Positions 25,701 through 31,998 of a stretch of DNA of 37,791 bases are shown piece after piece. The DNA is from DASQFD01 sp035633255. GTDB taxonomy: Bacteria; Actinomycetota; Actinomycetes; Actinomycetales; Dermatophilaceae. Under the pieces are notes generated by a model. The model was not told the DNA's origin and ran no database searches. It saw only the letters and a list, made by a program, of their open reading frames with translations. The translations under genes were made by a program, and so were the position numbers. Position 1 is the stretch's first letter; every line of letters starts with the position of its first letter. The stretch covers positions 1-37,791 of the forward strand of contig DASQFD010000054.1 of NCBI GenBank assembly GCA_035633255.1, in the 5' to 3' direction.

Positions 25701-26479
25701 AGAAGCGCACCGGCACCCGGCTGCACGACCTGGCGGCCGAGCACGAGGGCAAGCAGATCACCTTCGCCGACACCCAGGTCGCACCGGTGCCGGTGATCAC
25801 CTCGCCGGAGTGGTCCGGCTCGGAGGCCGGCGGGCGGCGCTACTCGCCGTTCACCATCAACATCGAGCGGCTCAAGCCGTTCCACACCCTGACCGGCCGC
25901 CAGCAGCTCTACCTCGACCACGACTGGATCCTCGGCATGGGCGAGGCGCTGCCGGTCTTCCGGCCGCCGCTGAACATGACGCAGCTCTTCGGCGAGGCCG
26001 CCATCGGGGAGGAGAACGCGCTGGGGGTCTCGGTGCGCTACCTCACTCCGCACAACAAATGGTCGATCCACAGCGAGTACCAGGACAACCTCTTCATGCT
26101 GTCCCTCTCGCGCGGCGGCCAGGCCATCTGGATGTCCGACGTCGACGCCGAGAAGGTGGGCGTGCGCGACAACGACTGGGTCGAGGCGGTCAACCGCAAC
26201 GGCGTGGTCGCCGCCCGCGCGATCGTCTCGCACCGTATGCCGGAGGGCACGGTCTTCATGTACCACGCCCAGGACCGGCTCATCGACGTGCCGCTCACCG
26301 AGCGCGACGGGCGGCGGGGCGGCATCCACAACTCGCTGACCCGCATCCTCATCAAGCCGAGCCACCTCGTCGGCGGCTACGCGCAGCTGGCGTACTTCTT
26401 CAACTACATCGGTCCGACCGGCAACAACCGCGACGAGGTCACGATGATCCGCAAGCGGACCGCCCCGGTCGAGTACTAG
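22775..26479 (+). CDS. narG: Respiratory nitrate reductase alpha subunit NarG
   Basis: This 1234-residue subunit holds bis-MGD molybdenum and reduces nitrate to nitrite on the cytoplasmic side of the membrane. The N-terminal FS0 cluster ligands are visible as HGVNCTGSC (His-x3-Cys-x3-Cys) plus the cysteine in PRGCPRGAAF. The Mo-ligand aspartate region reads SFYDWYADLPMASPQMFGDQ. Further family segments are GAGTNHWFHSDQIYRAML and GCQGRNGGGWAHYVGQEKI, and near the C-terminus PTGNNRDEVTMIRKR. A vestigial TRRFFTRG near the start recalls the lost Tat signal. Length is normal. The GTG at 22775 has GGAGGAGAG about nine bases upstream. It is first of narGHJI, 30 bp before narH. Confidence 0.97.
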   Translation: MAEARLDGPLSEALVGTRRFFTRGEVSEDGRTLTREGGRSGDSFYRDRWSHDKVVRSTHGVNCTGSCSWKVYVKDGIITWEAQQTDYPSTGADRPEYEPRGCPRGAAFSWYTYSPTRVRYPYVRGVLLEMFREARRAFGGDPVLAWASIVQDPEKARRYKSARGKGGLVRSSWEEVVDLVAAAHVYTVKRWGPDRIAGFSPIPAMSPVSYASGARFLELIGAPMLSFYDWYADLPMASPQMFGDQTDVPESGDWWDAGYLIIWGSNVPVTRTPDAHWMTEARYRGQKVVAVAPDYAENVKFADEWVPAAPGTDGALAMAMGHVLLQEYFVDRQVDFFTRYNQRYTDLPFLVSLDPVEPVAGASGPAYRPGKFVVAGDLDVPESRSENAMWKPAVLDGRTGEVAIPNGSVGFRYGEEGEGKWNLDLGDVEPLLTLHGTTEESVELVLPRFDAYDGVVTQEVRGVPVRRVGGRLVTTVLDLMLAQYGVQRDGMPGRWPAGYDDPGAPATPAWQEEITSVPAEQVVRLAREWAQNAIDTGGRGMILMGAGTNHWFHSDQIYRAMLVLTTITGCQGRNGGGWAHYVGQEKIRPLMGFQHMAFALDWHRPPRHMNQTAYWYVNTSQYRYDTFTADDLDAGTGVFAGRGVMDLLAQSVRLGWTPSYPTFNRSSLALADEAEAAGMEPAAYVVDQLKAGALRFAVEDPEAEENHPRVLSLWRANLLGSSAKGDEYFLKHLLGTDHAVTAAEAPPEKRPTGVVWPEAAPEGKLDLLMTLDFRMTSSTLLSDVVLPAATWYEKHDLNTTDTHPFVHAFNPAIAPPWQSKTDWDAWKAVAKRFSELAVDHLGTRRDVVAKPLWHDTPEALATVHGVVRDWRTGEVEPVPGRTLPVLAVAERDYTAVHDKMTSIGPLLERVGMLTKGVPYDVQREIGILRERNGVTRTGAGAGQPRLDTDIHVADAILHLSGTTNGHLATHGFRNVEKRTGTRLHDLAAEHEGKQITFADTQVAPVPVITSPEWSGSEAGGRRYSPFTINIERLKPFHTLTGRQQLYLDHDWILGMGEALPVFRPPLNMTQLFGEAAIGEENALGVSVRYLTPHNKWSIHSEYQDNLFMLSLSRGGQAIWMSDVDAEKVGVRDNDWVEAVNRNGVVAARAIVSHRMPEGTVFMYHAQDRLIDVPLTERDGRRGGIHNSLTRILIKPSHLVGGYAQLAYFFNYIGPTGNNRDEVTMIRKRTAPVEY

Positions 26480-26509
26480 TCACCCCACGAGAGGCGAGGG
26501 CACACGGCA

Positions 26510-28216
26510 ATGCGCGTCATGGCACAGCTGGCGATGGTCATGAACCTCGACAAGTGCATCGGCTGCCACACCTGCTCGGTCACGTGCAAGCAGGCGTGGA
26601 CCAACCGCGCCGGCACCGAGTGCGTCTGGTTCAACAACGTCGAGACCCGGCCGGGCCTGGGCTACCCCCGCGGCTACGAGGACCAGGAGGAGTGGCAGGG
26701 CGGCTGGGTGCTCAAGGGCGGCCGGCTCTCGCTGCGGGCCGGAGGGCGGCTGCGCAAGCTGCTCACCATCTTCAGCAACCCGAAGATGCCGTCGATCCAG
26801 GACTACTACGAGCCCTGGACCTACGACTACGAGACGCTGCTCAGCGCCCCGGCGCAGAAGAACTTCCCCGTCGCACGGCCCTACTCGCTCATCTCGGGCA
26901 AGGCGACCAACGTCTCCTGGAGCGCCAACTGGGACGACGACCTCGGCGGCTCACGCGAGCACGCGGCCAAGGACCCGATGCTCAAGGGCATCGAGGACAA
27001 GGTGCGCATGGAGTTCGAGAAGACCTTCATGTTCTACCTGCCGCGGATCTGCGAGCACTGCCTCAACCCGTCGTGCGCCGCGTCCTGCCCGAGCGGGGCG
27101 ATCTACAAGCGCAGCGAGGACGGCATCGTCCTCGTCGACCAGGACCGCTGCCGAGGCTGGCGGATGTGCATCACCGGCTGTCCCTACAAGAAGGTCTACT
27201 TCAACCACAAGACCGGCAAGGCCGAGAAGTGCACCTTCTGCTACCCGCGCGTGGAGGTCGGCATCCCGACGGTGTGCTCGGAGACCTGCGTGGGGCGGCT
27301 GCGCTACATCGGGATCATGCTCTACGAGGAGGACAGGGTCCTCGAGGCCGCCACCACCCCGGACGAGCACGGGCTCTACGAGGCCCAGCGGTCGGTCTTC
27401 CTGGACCCCTTCGACCCGGAGGTGCGGCGCGCGGCCGAGCAGGCCGGCATACCGGGTGACTGGGTGGAGGCCGCGCAGCGCAGCCCGGTGCGGCGGCTGA
27501 TCATGGACTACAGGGTGGCGCTGCCGCTGCACCCGGAGTACCGGACGATGCCGATGGTCTGGTACATCCCGCCGCTGTCGCCGGTCGTCGACGCGGTCAG
27601 GGACCTCGGAGGGCACGACGCGGAGGCTGACGACAACCTCTTCGCCGCCATCGACACCCTGCGGATCCCCATGGAGTACCTCGCCAACCTCTTCACCGCC
27701 GGCGACGTCGCGCCGGTGGAGCGGGTGCTGCGCCAGCTCGCGGCGATGCGGTCCTACATGCGCGACCTCAACCTCGGCCGCGACCCGCGCGAGGAGATCC
27801 CCGAGTCGGTCGGCATGACCGGCGAGGACATGTACGAGATGTTCCGCCTGCTCGCGCTCGCGAAGTACGACGAGCGCTACGTCATCCCCCCCGCGCACGC
27901 CGAGCAGGCGCACTCCCTGGAGGAGCTCGCCACCGAGTGCGCGGTCTCCGAGCACGGCGGCGGGCAGCGGGACGTCTTCGGTGAGGGCTCGGGCCTGCCG
28001 ACGCCGGTCGCCGCCGAGAACTTCCAGATGCTCAGGGACCGGCAGACCGCCGACAGCCTGGAGAACGAGCTCATCGGCGGCGGCCGCAGGGCCGGCCGGG
28101 TCAACCTGCTCAACTGGGACGGCCGCGGCCTCCCCGAGGGCATCTTCCCCGACCAGGACGCGCCGGAGGCCGGGCGCGGTGGCACGCCGGGCCACCGAGA
28201 GGGAGCGTCCCGATGA
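26510..28216 (+). CDS. narH: Respiratory nitrate reductase beta subunit NarH
   Basis: This 568-residue electron-transfer subunit begins MRVMAQLAMVMNLDKCIGCH. Four cysteine groups hold three 4Fe-4S and one 3Fe-4S cluster: CIGCHTCSVTC, CEHCLNPSCAASC, CRGWRMCITGC and CTFCYPRVEVGIPTVCSETC. In the third group a Trp replaces the second Cys (CRGW), the known sign of the 3Fe-4S cluster in NarH. Electrons pass from NarI haem to NarG. Length is slightly above the usual 480-520 because of a hydrophilic C-terminal tail. The stop overlaps the narJ start (ATGA). The region before the ATG (GAGAGGCGAG) can act as ribosome site. Confidence 0.97.
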   Translation: MRVMAQLAMVMNLDKCIGCHTCSVTCKQAWTNRAGTECVWFNNVETRPGLGYPRGYEDQEEWQGGWVLKGGRLSLRAGGRLRKLLTIFSNPKMPSIQDYYEPWTYDYETLLSAPAQKNFPVARPYSLISGKATNVSWSANWDDDLGGSREHAAKDPMLKGIEDKVRMEFEKTFMFYLPRICEHCLNPSCAASCPSGAIYKRSEDGIVLVDQDRCRGWRMCITGCPYKKVYFNHKTGKAEKCTFCYPRVEVGIPTVCSETCVGRLRYIGIMLYEEDRVLEAATTPDEHGLYEAQRSVFLDPFDPEVRRAAEQAGIPGDWVEAAQRSPVRRLIMDYRVALPLHPEYRTMPMVWYIPPLSPVVDAVRDLGGHDAEADDNLFAAIDTLRIPMEYLANLFTAGDVAPVERVLRQLAAMRSYMRDLNLGRDPREEIPESVGMTGEDMYEMFRLLALAKYDERYVIPPAHAEQAHSLEELATECAVSEHGGGQRDVFGEGSGLPTPVAAENFQMLRDRQTADSLENELIGGGRRAGRVNLLNWDGRGLPEGIFPDQDAPEAGRGGTPGHREGASR

Positions 28217-28932
28217 GGTGGCGGCGGCATCGCGACGAGCAGCCGGCTCTCGCGGAGGGTGACCTCGCCGACACCTGGCAGGTCGCCTCGCTGCTCCTGG
28301 ACTACCCCGACGAGGTGCTGCTGGCGCGGGTGCCGGCAGTGCGCTCGGTCGTGACCGGTCTTCCGGCGGCGCAGCGGGACCCGCTGCTCCGCTTCCTCGA
28401 CGGGCTGACACCCGGGGCGCTGGGCGCGCTGCAGGCGGACTACGTCGACACCTTCGACGTCACCCGCAAGTGCTCGCTGCACCTGACCTACTTCACGCAC
28501 GGTGACACCCGGCGTCGCGGGGTCGCGCTCGTGGAGTTCAAGCAGGCCTACCGCCGGGCCGGGGTGGAGTTCGACACCGACGCCGAGCTGCCCGACCACC
28601 TGTGCGTCGTGCTGGAGTTCGGTGCCGTGCAGGACCCGGCGACCGCCTGGCACCTGCTGACCCGGCACCGGGTGGGCATCGAGGTGCTCCGGGCCGGGCT
28701 GGCGCAGCGCCGCTCCCCGTGGCTGCCCGTGCTCGAGGGCCTGCGATCCACGCTGCCCCCGCTGGGGGGGGACGACGAGGAGGCCCTGCGCCGGCTGGTC
28801 GAGGCCGGCCCGCCGCAGGAGGAGGTCGGCCTCGAGCCGTATGCCGTCGACCCGCGCCTGAACCCCCGTCCCGAACCCGCCGACGCCACCGCGCTGCTCG
28901 GCCCGACCATCCCGGTGGGAGCCCCCCGTTGA
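28213..28932 (+). CDS. narJ: Nitrate reductase assembly chaperone NarJ
   Basis: This 239-residue chaperone is of the TorD/NarJ fold. Family segments are TWQVASLLLDYPDEVLLARV, LQADYVDTFDVTRKCSLHLT, YFTHGDTRRRGVALVEFKQA and ELPDHLCVVLEFGA. It binds apo-NarG, guides molybdenum cofactor insertion and prevents premature membrane targeting, and is not part of the final enzyme. The start overlaps the narH stop (ATGA) and its stop overlaps the narI TTG, so translation is coupled along the operon. The last 60 or so residues are acidic and proline-rich and not conserved. Confidence 0.95.
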   Translation: MRWRRHRDEQPALAEGDLADTWQVASLLLDYPDEVLLARVPAVRSVVTGLPAAQRDPLLRFLDGLTPGALGALQADYVDTFDVTRKCSLHLTYFTHGDTRRRGVALVEFKQAYRRAGVEFDTDAELPDHLCVVLEFGAVQDPATAWHLLTRHRVGIEVLRAGLAQRRSPWLPVLEGLRSTLPPLGGDDEEALRRLVEAGPPQEEVGLEPYAVDPRLNPRPEPADATALLGPTIPVGAPR

Positions 28933-29747
28933 GCACGTTCCTGTGGGTGATCGTCCCCTACGTCTGCCTGGCGGTCTTCGTGGTGGGCCACGTCTGGCGC
29001 TACCGCTACGACAAGTTCGGCTGGACCACGCGCTCCAGCCAGCTCTACGAGGACCGGCTGCTGCGGATCGGCAGCCCGCTCTTCCACTTCGGCATGCTGG
29101 GCGTTCTCGCCGGCCACGTCATCGGCCTGGTCATCCCGCAGGTCTGGACCGACGCCCTCGGCATCAGCGAGGACACCTACCACGTCATCGCGCTGGCCGG
29201 AGGCATCCCCGCGGGCATCGCGGCGGTCGCCGGCCTGGTGATCCTCGTCTACCGTCGGCGCACCGTGGGCCCGGTCTTCAGCGCCACGACGAACAACGAC
29301 AAGGCCATGTATGCCGTCCTGGGCACCGTCATCGTGCTTGGCATCTGGAACACCATCGCGGGCAGCCTGCTCAACTTCGGCGGCAGCTACGACTACCGCG
29401 AGGGCGTCTCGGTGTGGTTCCGGCAGGTCTTCGCCTTCCGCCCGGACCCCGAGCTGATGGCGGAGGCACCCCTCGGCTTCCAGCTGCACGCCCTCGGGGC
29501 GTTCCTCCTGTTCGCGATGTGGCCGTTCACCCGGCTCGTGCACGTGTTCAGCGCGCCGCTCGGCTACCTCACCCGCCCCTACGTCGTCTACCGGTCCCGC
29601 GACCACCAGGGCGGGCCCGTGCCCCGCTCGCGGGCGGCCCGCCGGGGCTGGGAGCGGCCGTCGCTGGACGAGGCGCAGTCCGGCTCCCGCTCCCGCTCCG
29701 GCTCCGCGTCGGGTTCGGGTTCCCGCTCCGGCTCCTCCCGGCGCTGA
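28929..29747 (+). CDS. narI: Respiratory nitrate reductase gamma subunit NarI
   Basis: This 272-residue membrane subunit carries two b haems and oxidises quinol. It has five hydrophobic helices beginning LWVIVPYVCLAVFVVGHVWR. Haem-ligand histidines are expected in VVGHVWRYRYDKFGWT, FHFGMLGVLAGHVIGLVIP, LHALGAFLLF and FTRLVHVFSAPLGYL, all present. The start is a TTG at 28929 overlapping the narJ stop (TTGA); no better start exists without losing the first helix. The C-terminus ends in a Ser/Gly/Arg-rich tail (GSRSRSGSASGSGSRSGS) from a short DNA repeat, absent from typical NarI. This tail should be cytoplasmic. Confidence 0.95.
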   Translation: MSTFLWVIVPYVCLAVFVVGHVWRYRYDKFGWTTRSSQLYEDRLLRIGSPLFHFGMLGVLAGHVIGLVIPQVWTDALGISEDTYHVIALAGGIPAGIAAVAGLVILVYRRRTVGPVFSATTNNDKAMYAVLGTVIVLGIWNTIAGSLLNFGGSYDYREGVSVWFRQVFAFRPDPELMAEAPLGFQLHALGAFLLFAMWPFTRLVHVFSAPLGYLTRPYVVYRSRDHQGGPVPRSRAARRGWERPSLDEAQSGSRSRSGSASGSGSRSGSSRR

Positions 29748-29756
29748 GGCCCGCTC

Positions 29757-30029
29757 ATGAGCGACCTTGCCGCCGCGCAGGCCGAGTGGGCCGACTGGGT
29801 GGCGCGCGCGTGCGCGGCCCTCGACGTCGACCCCGCCCTCGTCGACGTCCCCGCCATCCACGCCCTCACCAAGCAGATCGCGCACCGCTCGGTGCGCCCG
29901 ATGGCGCCGGTCGGGGCGTTCATCGTCGGCGTCGCCCTCGGGCAGTCCGGCGGCGAGGCGGACCCCACTGACCTCGCCGCCCGCATCGAGGCGCTCCTGC
30001 CCCCGCCCGGCCGGCCCCCCGCCGCCTGA
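29757..30029 (+). CDS. DUF6457 domain protein, likely Mo-cofactor related
   Basis: This 90-residue protein reads AEWADWVARACAALDVDPAL, VDVPAIHALTKQIAHRSVRP and APVGAFIVGVALGQSGG. The pattern matches the small DUF6457 domain that in actinobacteria is often fused to or next to MobA-type molybdopterin nucleotidyltransferases. Here it stands alone, 9 bp after narI. Its placement in the nar operon and the domain's usual company point to molybdenum-cofactor maturation for NarG. No catalytic residues are evident, so an accessory role is more likely than an enzymatic one. Confidence 0.7.
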   Translation: MSDLAAAQAEWADWVARACAALDVDPALVDVPAIHALTKQIAHRSVRPMAPVGAFIVGVALGQSGGEADPTDLAARIEALLPPPGRPPAA

Positions 30030-30041
30030 CCGGCAGGGGCC

Positions 30042-30213
30042 CCCCGTCACGAACTTGCCAATAGGCAGCTTCGTGACCACGGCACCCCGTCACGAACTTG
30101 CCGATAGGCAGCATCGTGACCACGGCACCCCGTCACGAACTTGCCAATAGGCAGCATCGTGACCACGGCACCCCGTCACGAACTTGCCTATTGGCAGCAT
30201 CGTGACCACGAGG
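30042..30213. repeat. Four tandem 43-bp palindromic repeats
   Basis: Units start at 30042, 30085, 30128 and 30171, each CCCCGTCACGAACTTGCC followed by a four-base centre, GGCAGC, TTCGTGAC or ATCGTGAC, and CACGGCA. Each unit is a nested inverted repeat: GTCACGA pairs with TCGTGAC and TGCC with GGCA. The centres vary (AATA, GATA, AATA, TATT). The array fills the gap between the convergent ends of the nar operon and the permease gene. The same core occurs at 118-190 downstream of guaB1. It could act as a bidirectional terminator, a protein-binding array or a REP-like element. Confidence 0.9.
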
Positions 30214-30227
30214 GGCGCTGGGTGACC

Positions 30228-31580
30228 TCAGCGCTGGAAGTGCCGGCCCTCGTCGGCCTCGCGGCGCAGCCGCCACGCGCCGAGCGCACCCAGGACCACG
30301 CCGGCCCCGATGAGCAGCAGCCCGCGGCGCCACACGCCGCCCTCCACCTGGGTCATGAGCATCAGGCAGGAGAACACGCCGAGCACGGGCACCACCGACG
30401 GGACGCGGAAGTGGTCCTCGCGGCCGCCGGGGCGGCGGCGCAGCACGAGCACGGCGGAGTTGACGGCGATGAAGACGACGAGCAGGAGCAGCACCAAGGT
30501 GGCGGCGAGGGTGCCGATGGTGCCGGTGAGGGCCAGGGCGAGGGAGAGGGTGGTCGTGACCACGATCGCGACCCACGGGGTCTTGCGCTGGGGCAGCACC
30601 CGGGTCAGGGCGCTGGGCAGCAGGCCCTCCCGGGCCATGCCGAAGGAGAGGCGTGAGGTCATGATCCCGGTGAGCAGCGCGCCGTTGGCCACCGCGACGA
30701 GCGCGATCGCGCTGAACAGCCAGCCGGGCACGCCGCCGGCGGCCCGGACCACCTCCAGCAGCGGTCCGCTGGAGGAGGTCAGCGTCTCGGCGGGGACCAC
30801 CGCCGAGGCGACGATCCCGACCAGGACGTAGACGACCCCCGCCGTGAGCAGCGCCCCGAACAGCGCCAACGGGTAGGACCGCCGCGGGTCCACGGCCTCC
30901 TCCGCGAGGTTGACCGAGGTCTCGAAGCCGACGAAGGAGTAGAAGGCGAGCACGCTGCCGGCGAGGAGCGCCGGCAGGGCGGCCTGCTCCGTGGTGCCGA
31001 GCTCGTTCAGGCGGGCGAGGTCGCCGTCGCCGCGCAGCAGGACGAGCAGGCCGAGGACGATGACGAGGAGCAGGCCGCTCACCTCCACCACCGTGGCCAC
31101 GACGTTGGCTCGCAGCGAGTCGCGGATGCCCCGGGCGTTGACGGCGGCCAGCACGAGCAGGAACACCAGGACGACCGGCACGACCGGCAGCTCCACCAGC
31201 TCGCCGAGGTAGTCACCGGCGAAGCCGAGGGCGAGCGCCCCGACCGAGACGATGCCCGCGGTGAGCATGCAGAAGCCGACGACGAACCCGACGAAGGGCC
31301 CGTAGGCCATGGTCGTGTAGTGGGCCGCCCCGCCGGCTCGGGGGAACCGGGTGGCCAGCTCGGCGTACGAGCCGGCGGTGAGCAGCGCCAGCAGCAGGGC
31401 CAGGAGCAGGGGGGCCCACACCGCGCCACCGCTCGTGCGGGCCACCTCCCCGACGAGGACGTAGACGCCGGCGCCGAGGACGTCCCCGAGGACGAAGACG
31501 AAGAGCAGCCGGGTCGTCACCGCCCGTGCCAGGGGGGTGGGCTCGTGCCGACCGGCGACGTCGGCATCCACGGTGGCCAT
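30228..31580 (-). CDS. APC-family amino acid permease
   Basis: This 450-residue protein has about 12 membrane helices and the APC-family signature near the start, LLFVFVLGDVLGAGVYVLVG, followed by SYAELATRFPRAGGAAHYTT. Other segments are LAFYSFVGFETSVNLAEEAV and SRLSFGMAREGLLPSAL. It imports an amino acid or related compound by proton symport or exchange; the substrate cannot be read from sequence. It ends at a hydrophilic tail (RLRREADEGRHFQR). The ATG at 31580 has TACGCT seven bases upstream, so the message is likely leaderless. It converges on the nar operon across the repeat array. Confidence 0.9.
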   Translation of the reverse strand: MATVDADVAGRHEPTPLARAVTTRLLFVFVLGDVLGAGVYVLVGEVARTSGGAVWAPLLLALLLALLTAGSYAELATRFPRAGGAAHYTTMAYGPFVGFVVGFCMLTAGIVSVGALALGFAGDYLGELVELPVVPVVLVFLLVLAAVNARGIRDSLRANVVATVVEVSGLLLVIVLGLLVLLRGDGDLARLNELGTTEQAALPALLAGSVLAFYSFVGFETSVNLAEEAVDPRRSYPLALFGALLTAGVVYVLVGIVASAVVPAETLTSSSGPLLEVVRAAGGVPGWLFSAIALVAVANGALLTGIMTSRLSFGMAREGLLPSALTRVLPQRKTPWVAIVVTTTLSLALALTGTIGTLAATLVLLLLVVFIAVNSAVLVLRRRPGGREDHFRVPSVVPVLGVFSCLMLMTQVEGGVWRRGLLLIGAGVVLGALGAWRLRREADEGRHFQR

Positions 31581-31587
31581 GTCCCCG

Positions 31588-31593
31588 AGCGTA
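31588..31593 (-). promoter_or_regulatory. -10 box TACGCT of the leaderless permease gene
   Basis: TACGCT fits TANNNT and ends seven bases before the ATG at 31580. It lies between the permease and GlsB-type genes, so the permease has its own promoter. Confidence 0.5.
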
Positions 31594-31618
31594 GGTGTCC
31601 GGGCAGGTCAGGAGGAGG

Positions 31619-31888
31619 TTAGGCGGTGGGGGCACCGCGCCGGGCGCGCCACCACTGCCACGCTCCGGTGACGAGGACGGCGCCCGCCAGGGAGCCGATG
31701 ATGCCGCTGGGCCGCAGCGCGAGGCCGTCGCCGGCGAGCAGGCTGGCCAGGAGGCCGCCGACGAAGGAGCCGGCCAGACCGCTGCCGAGCGCCAGGGGCC
31801 AGTCGATCCCCGAGCCGCCCCGGCCGAGGAGCAGCTGGGCCGCGGCGCCGACGAGCATGCCGAAGAGGATGATCCCGAGGATGAGCAC
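31619..31888 (-). CDS. GlsB/YeaQ/YmgE-family stress-response membrane protein
   Basis: This 89-residue protein has three hydrophobic helices rich in glycine (LGIILFGMLVGAAAQLLLG, GSGLAGSFVGGLLASLLAG, IIGSLAGAVLVTGAWQWW). The G-x-x-x-G spacing matches transglycosylase-associated (GlsB/YeaQ) proteins, which are small inner-membrane proteins linked to stress. The biochemical role is unknown. The GTG at 31888 is preceded by TAGGAT with a six-base gap. The preceding gene on the same strand is independent. Confidence 0.85.
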   Translation of the reverse strand: MLILGIILFGMLVGAAAQLLLGRGGSGIDWPLALGSGLAGSFVGGLLASLLAGDGLALRPSGIIGSLAGAVLVTGAWQWWRARRGAPTA

Positions 31889-31894
31889 GAGGCG

Positions 31895-31900
31895 ATCCTA
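31895..31900 (-). promoter_or_regulatory. -10 box TAGGAT of the leaderless GlsB-type gene
   Basis: TAGGAT (TANNNT) ends six bases before the GTG at 31888; no other ribosome site is visible. Confidence 0.5.
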
Positions 31901-31986
31901 GAGGGCCGGGCGGTGCGTCGGCGCACGTCAGGGCCCCGCGCGTGGCTCGTGAGGAGAACCACGTGCGCCGCTGCGGCGCGGTCCGG

Positions 31987-31992
31987 CACTCT
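31987..31992 (+). promoter_or_regulatory. -10-like box CACTCT before the PAS/GAF/PP2C gene
   Basis: CACTCT ends six bases before the GTG at 31999. The match is weaker than TANNNT but the spacing is the same. It supports 31999 over the ATG at 31942. Confidence 0.35.
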
Positions 31993-31998
31993 GGACCC

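Noticed and set aside
30042..30213. CRISPR array
   Set aside because: The 43-bp units are directly joined without spacers, each unit is a nested palindrome, and no cas gene is present.
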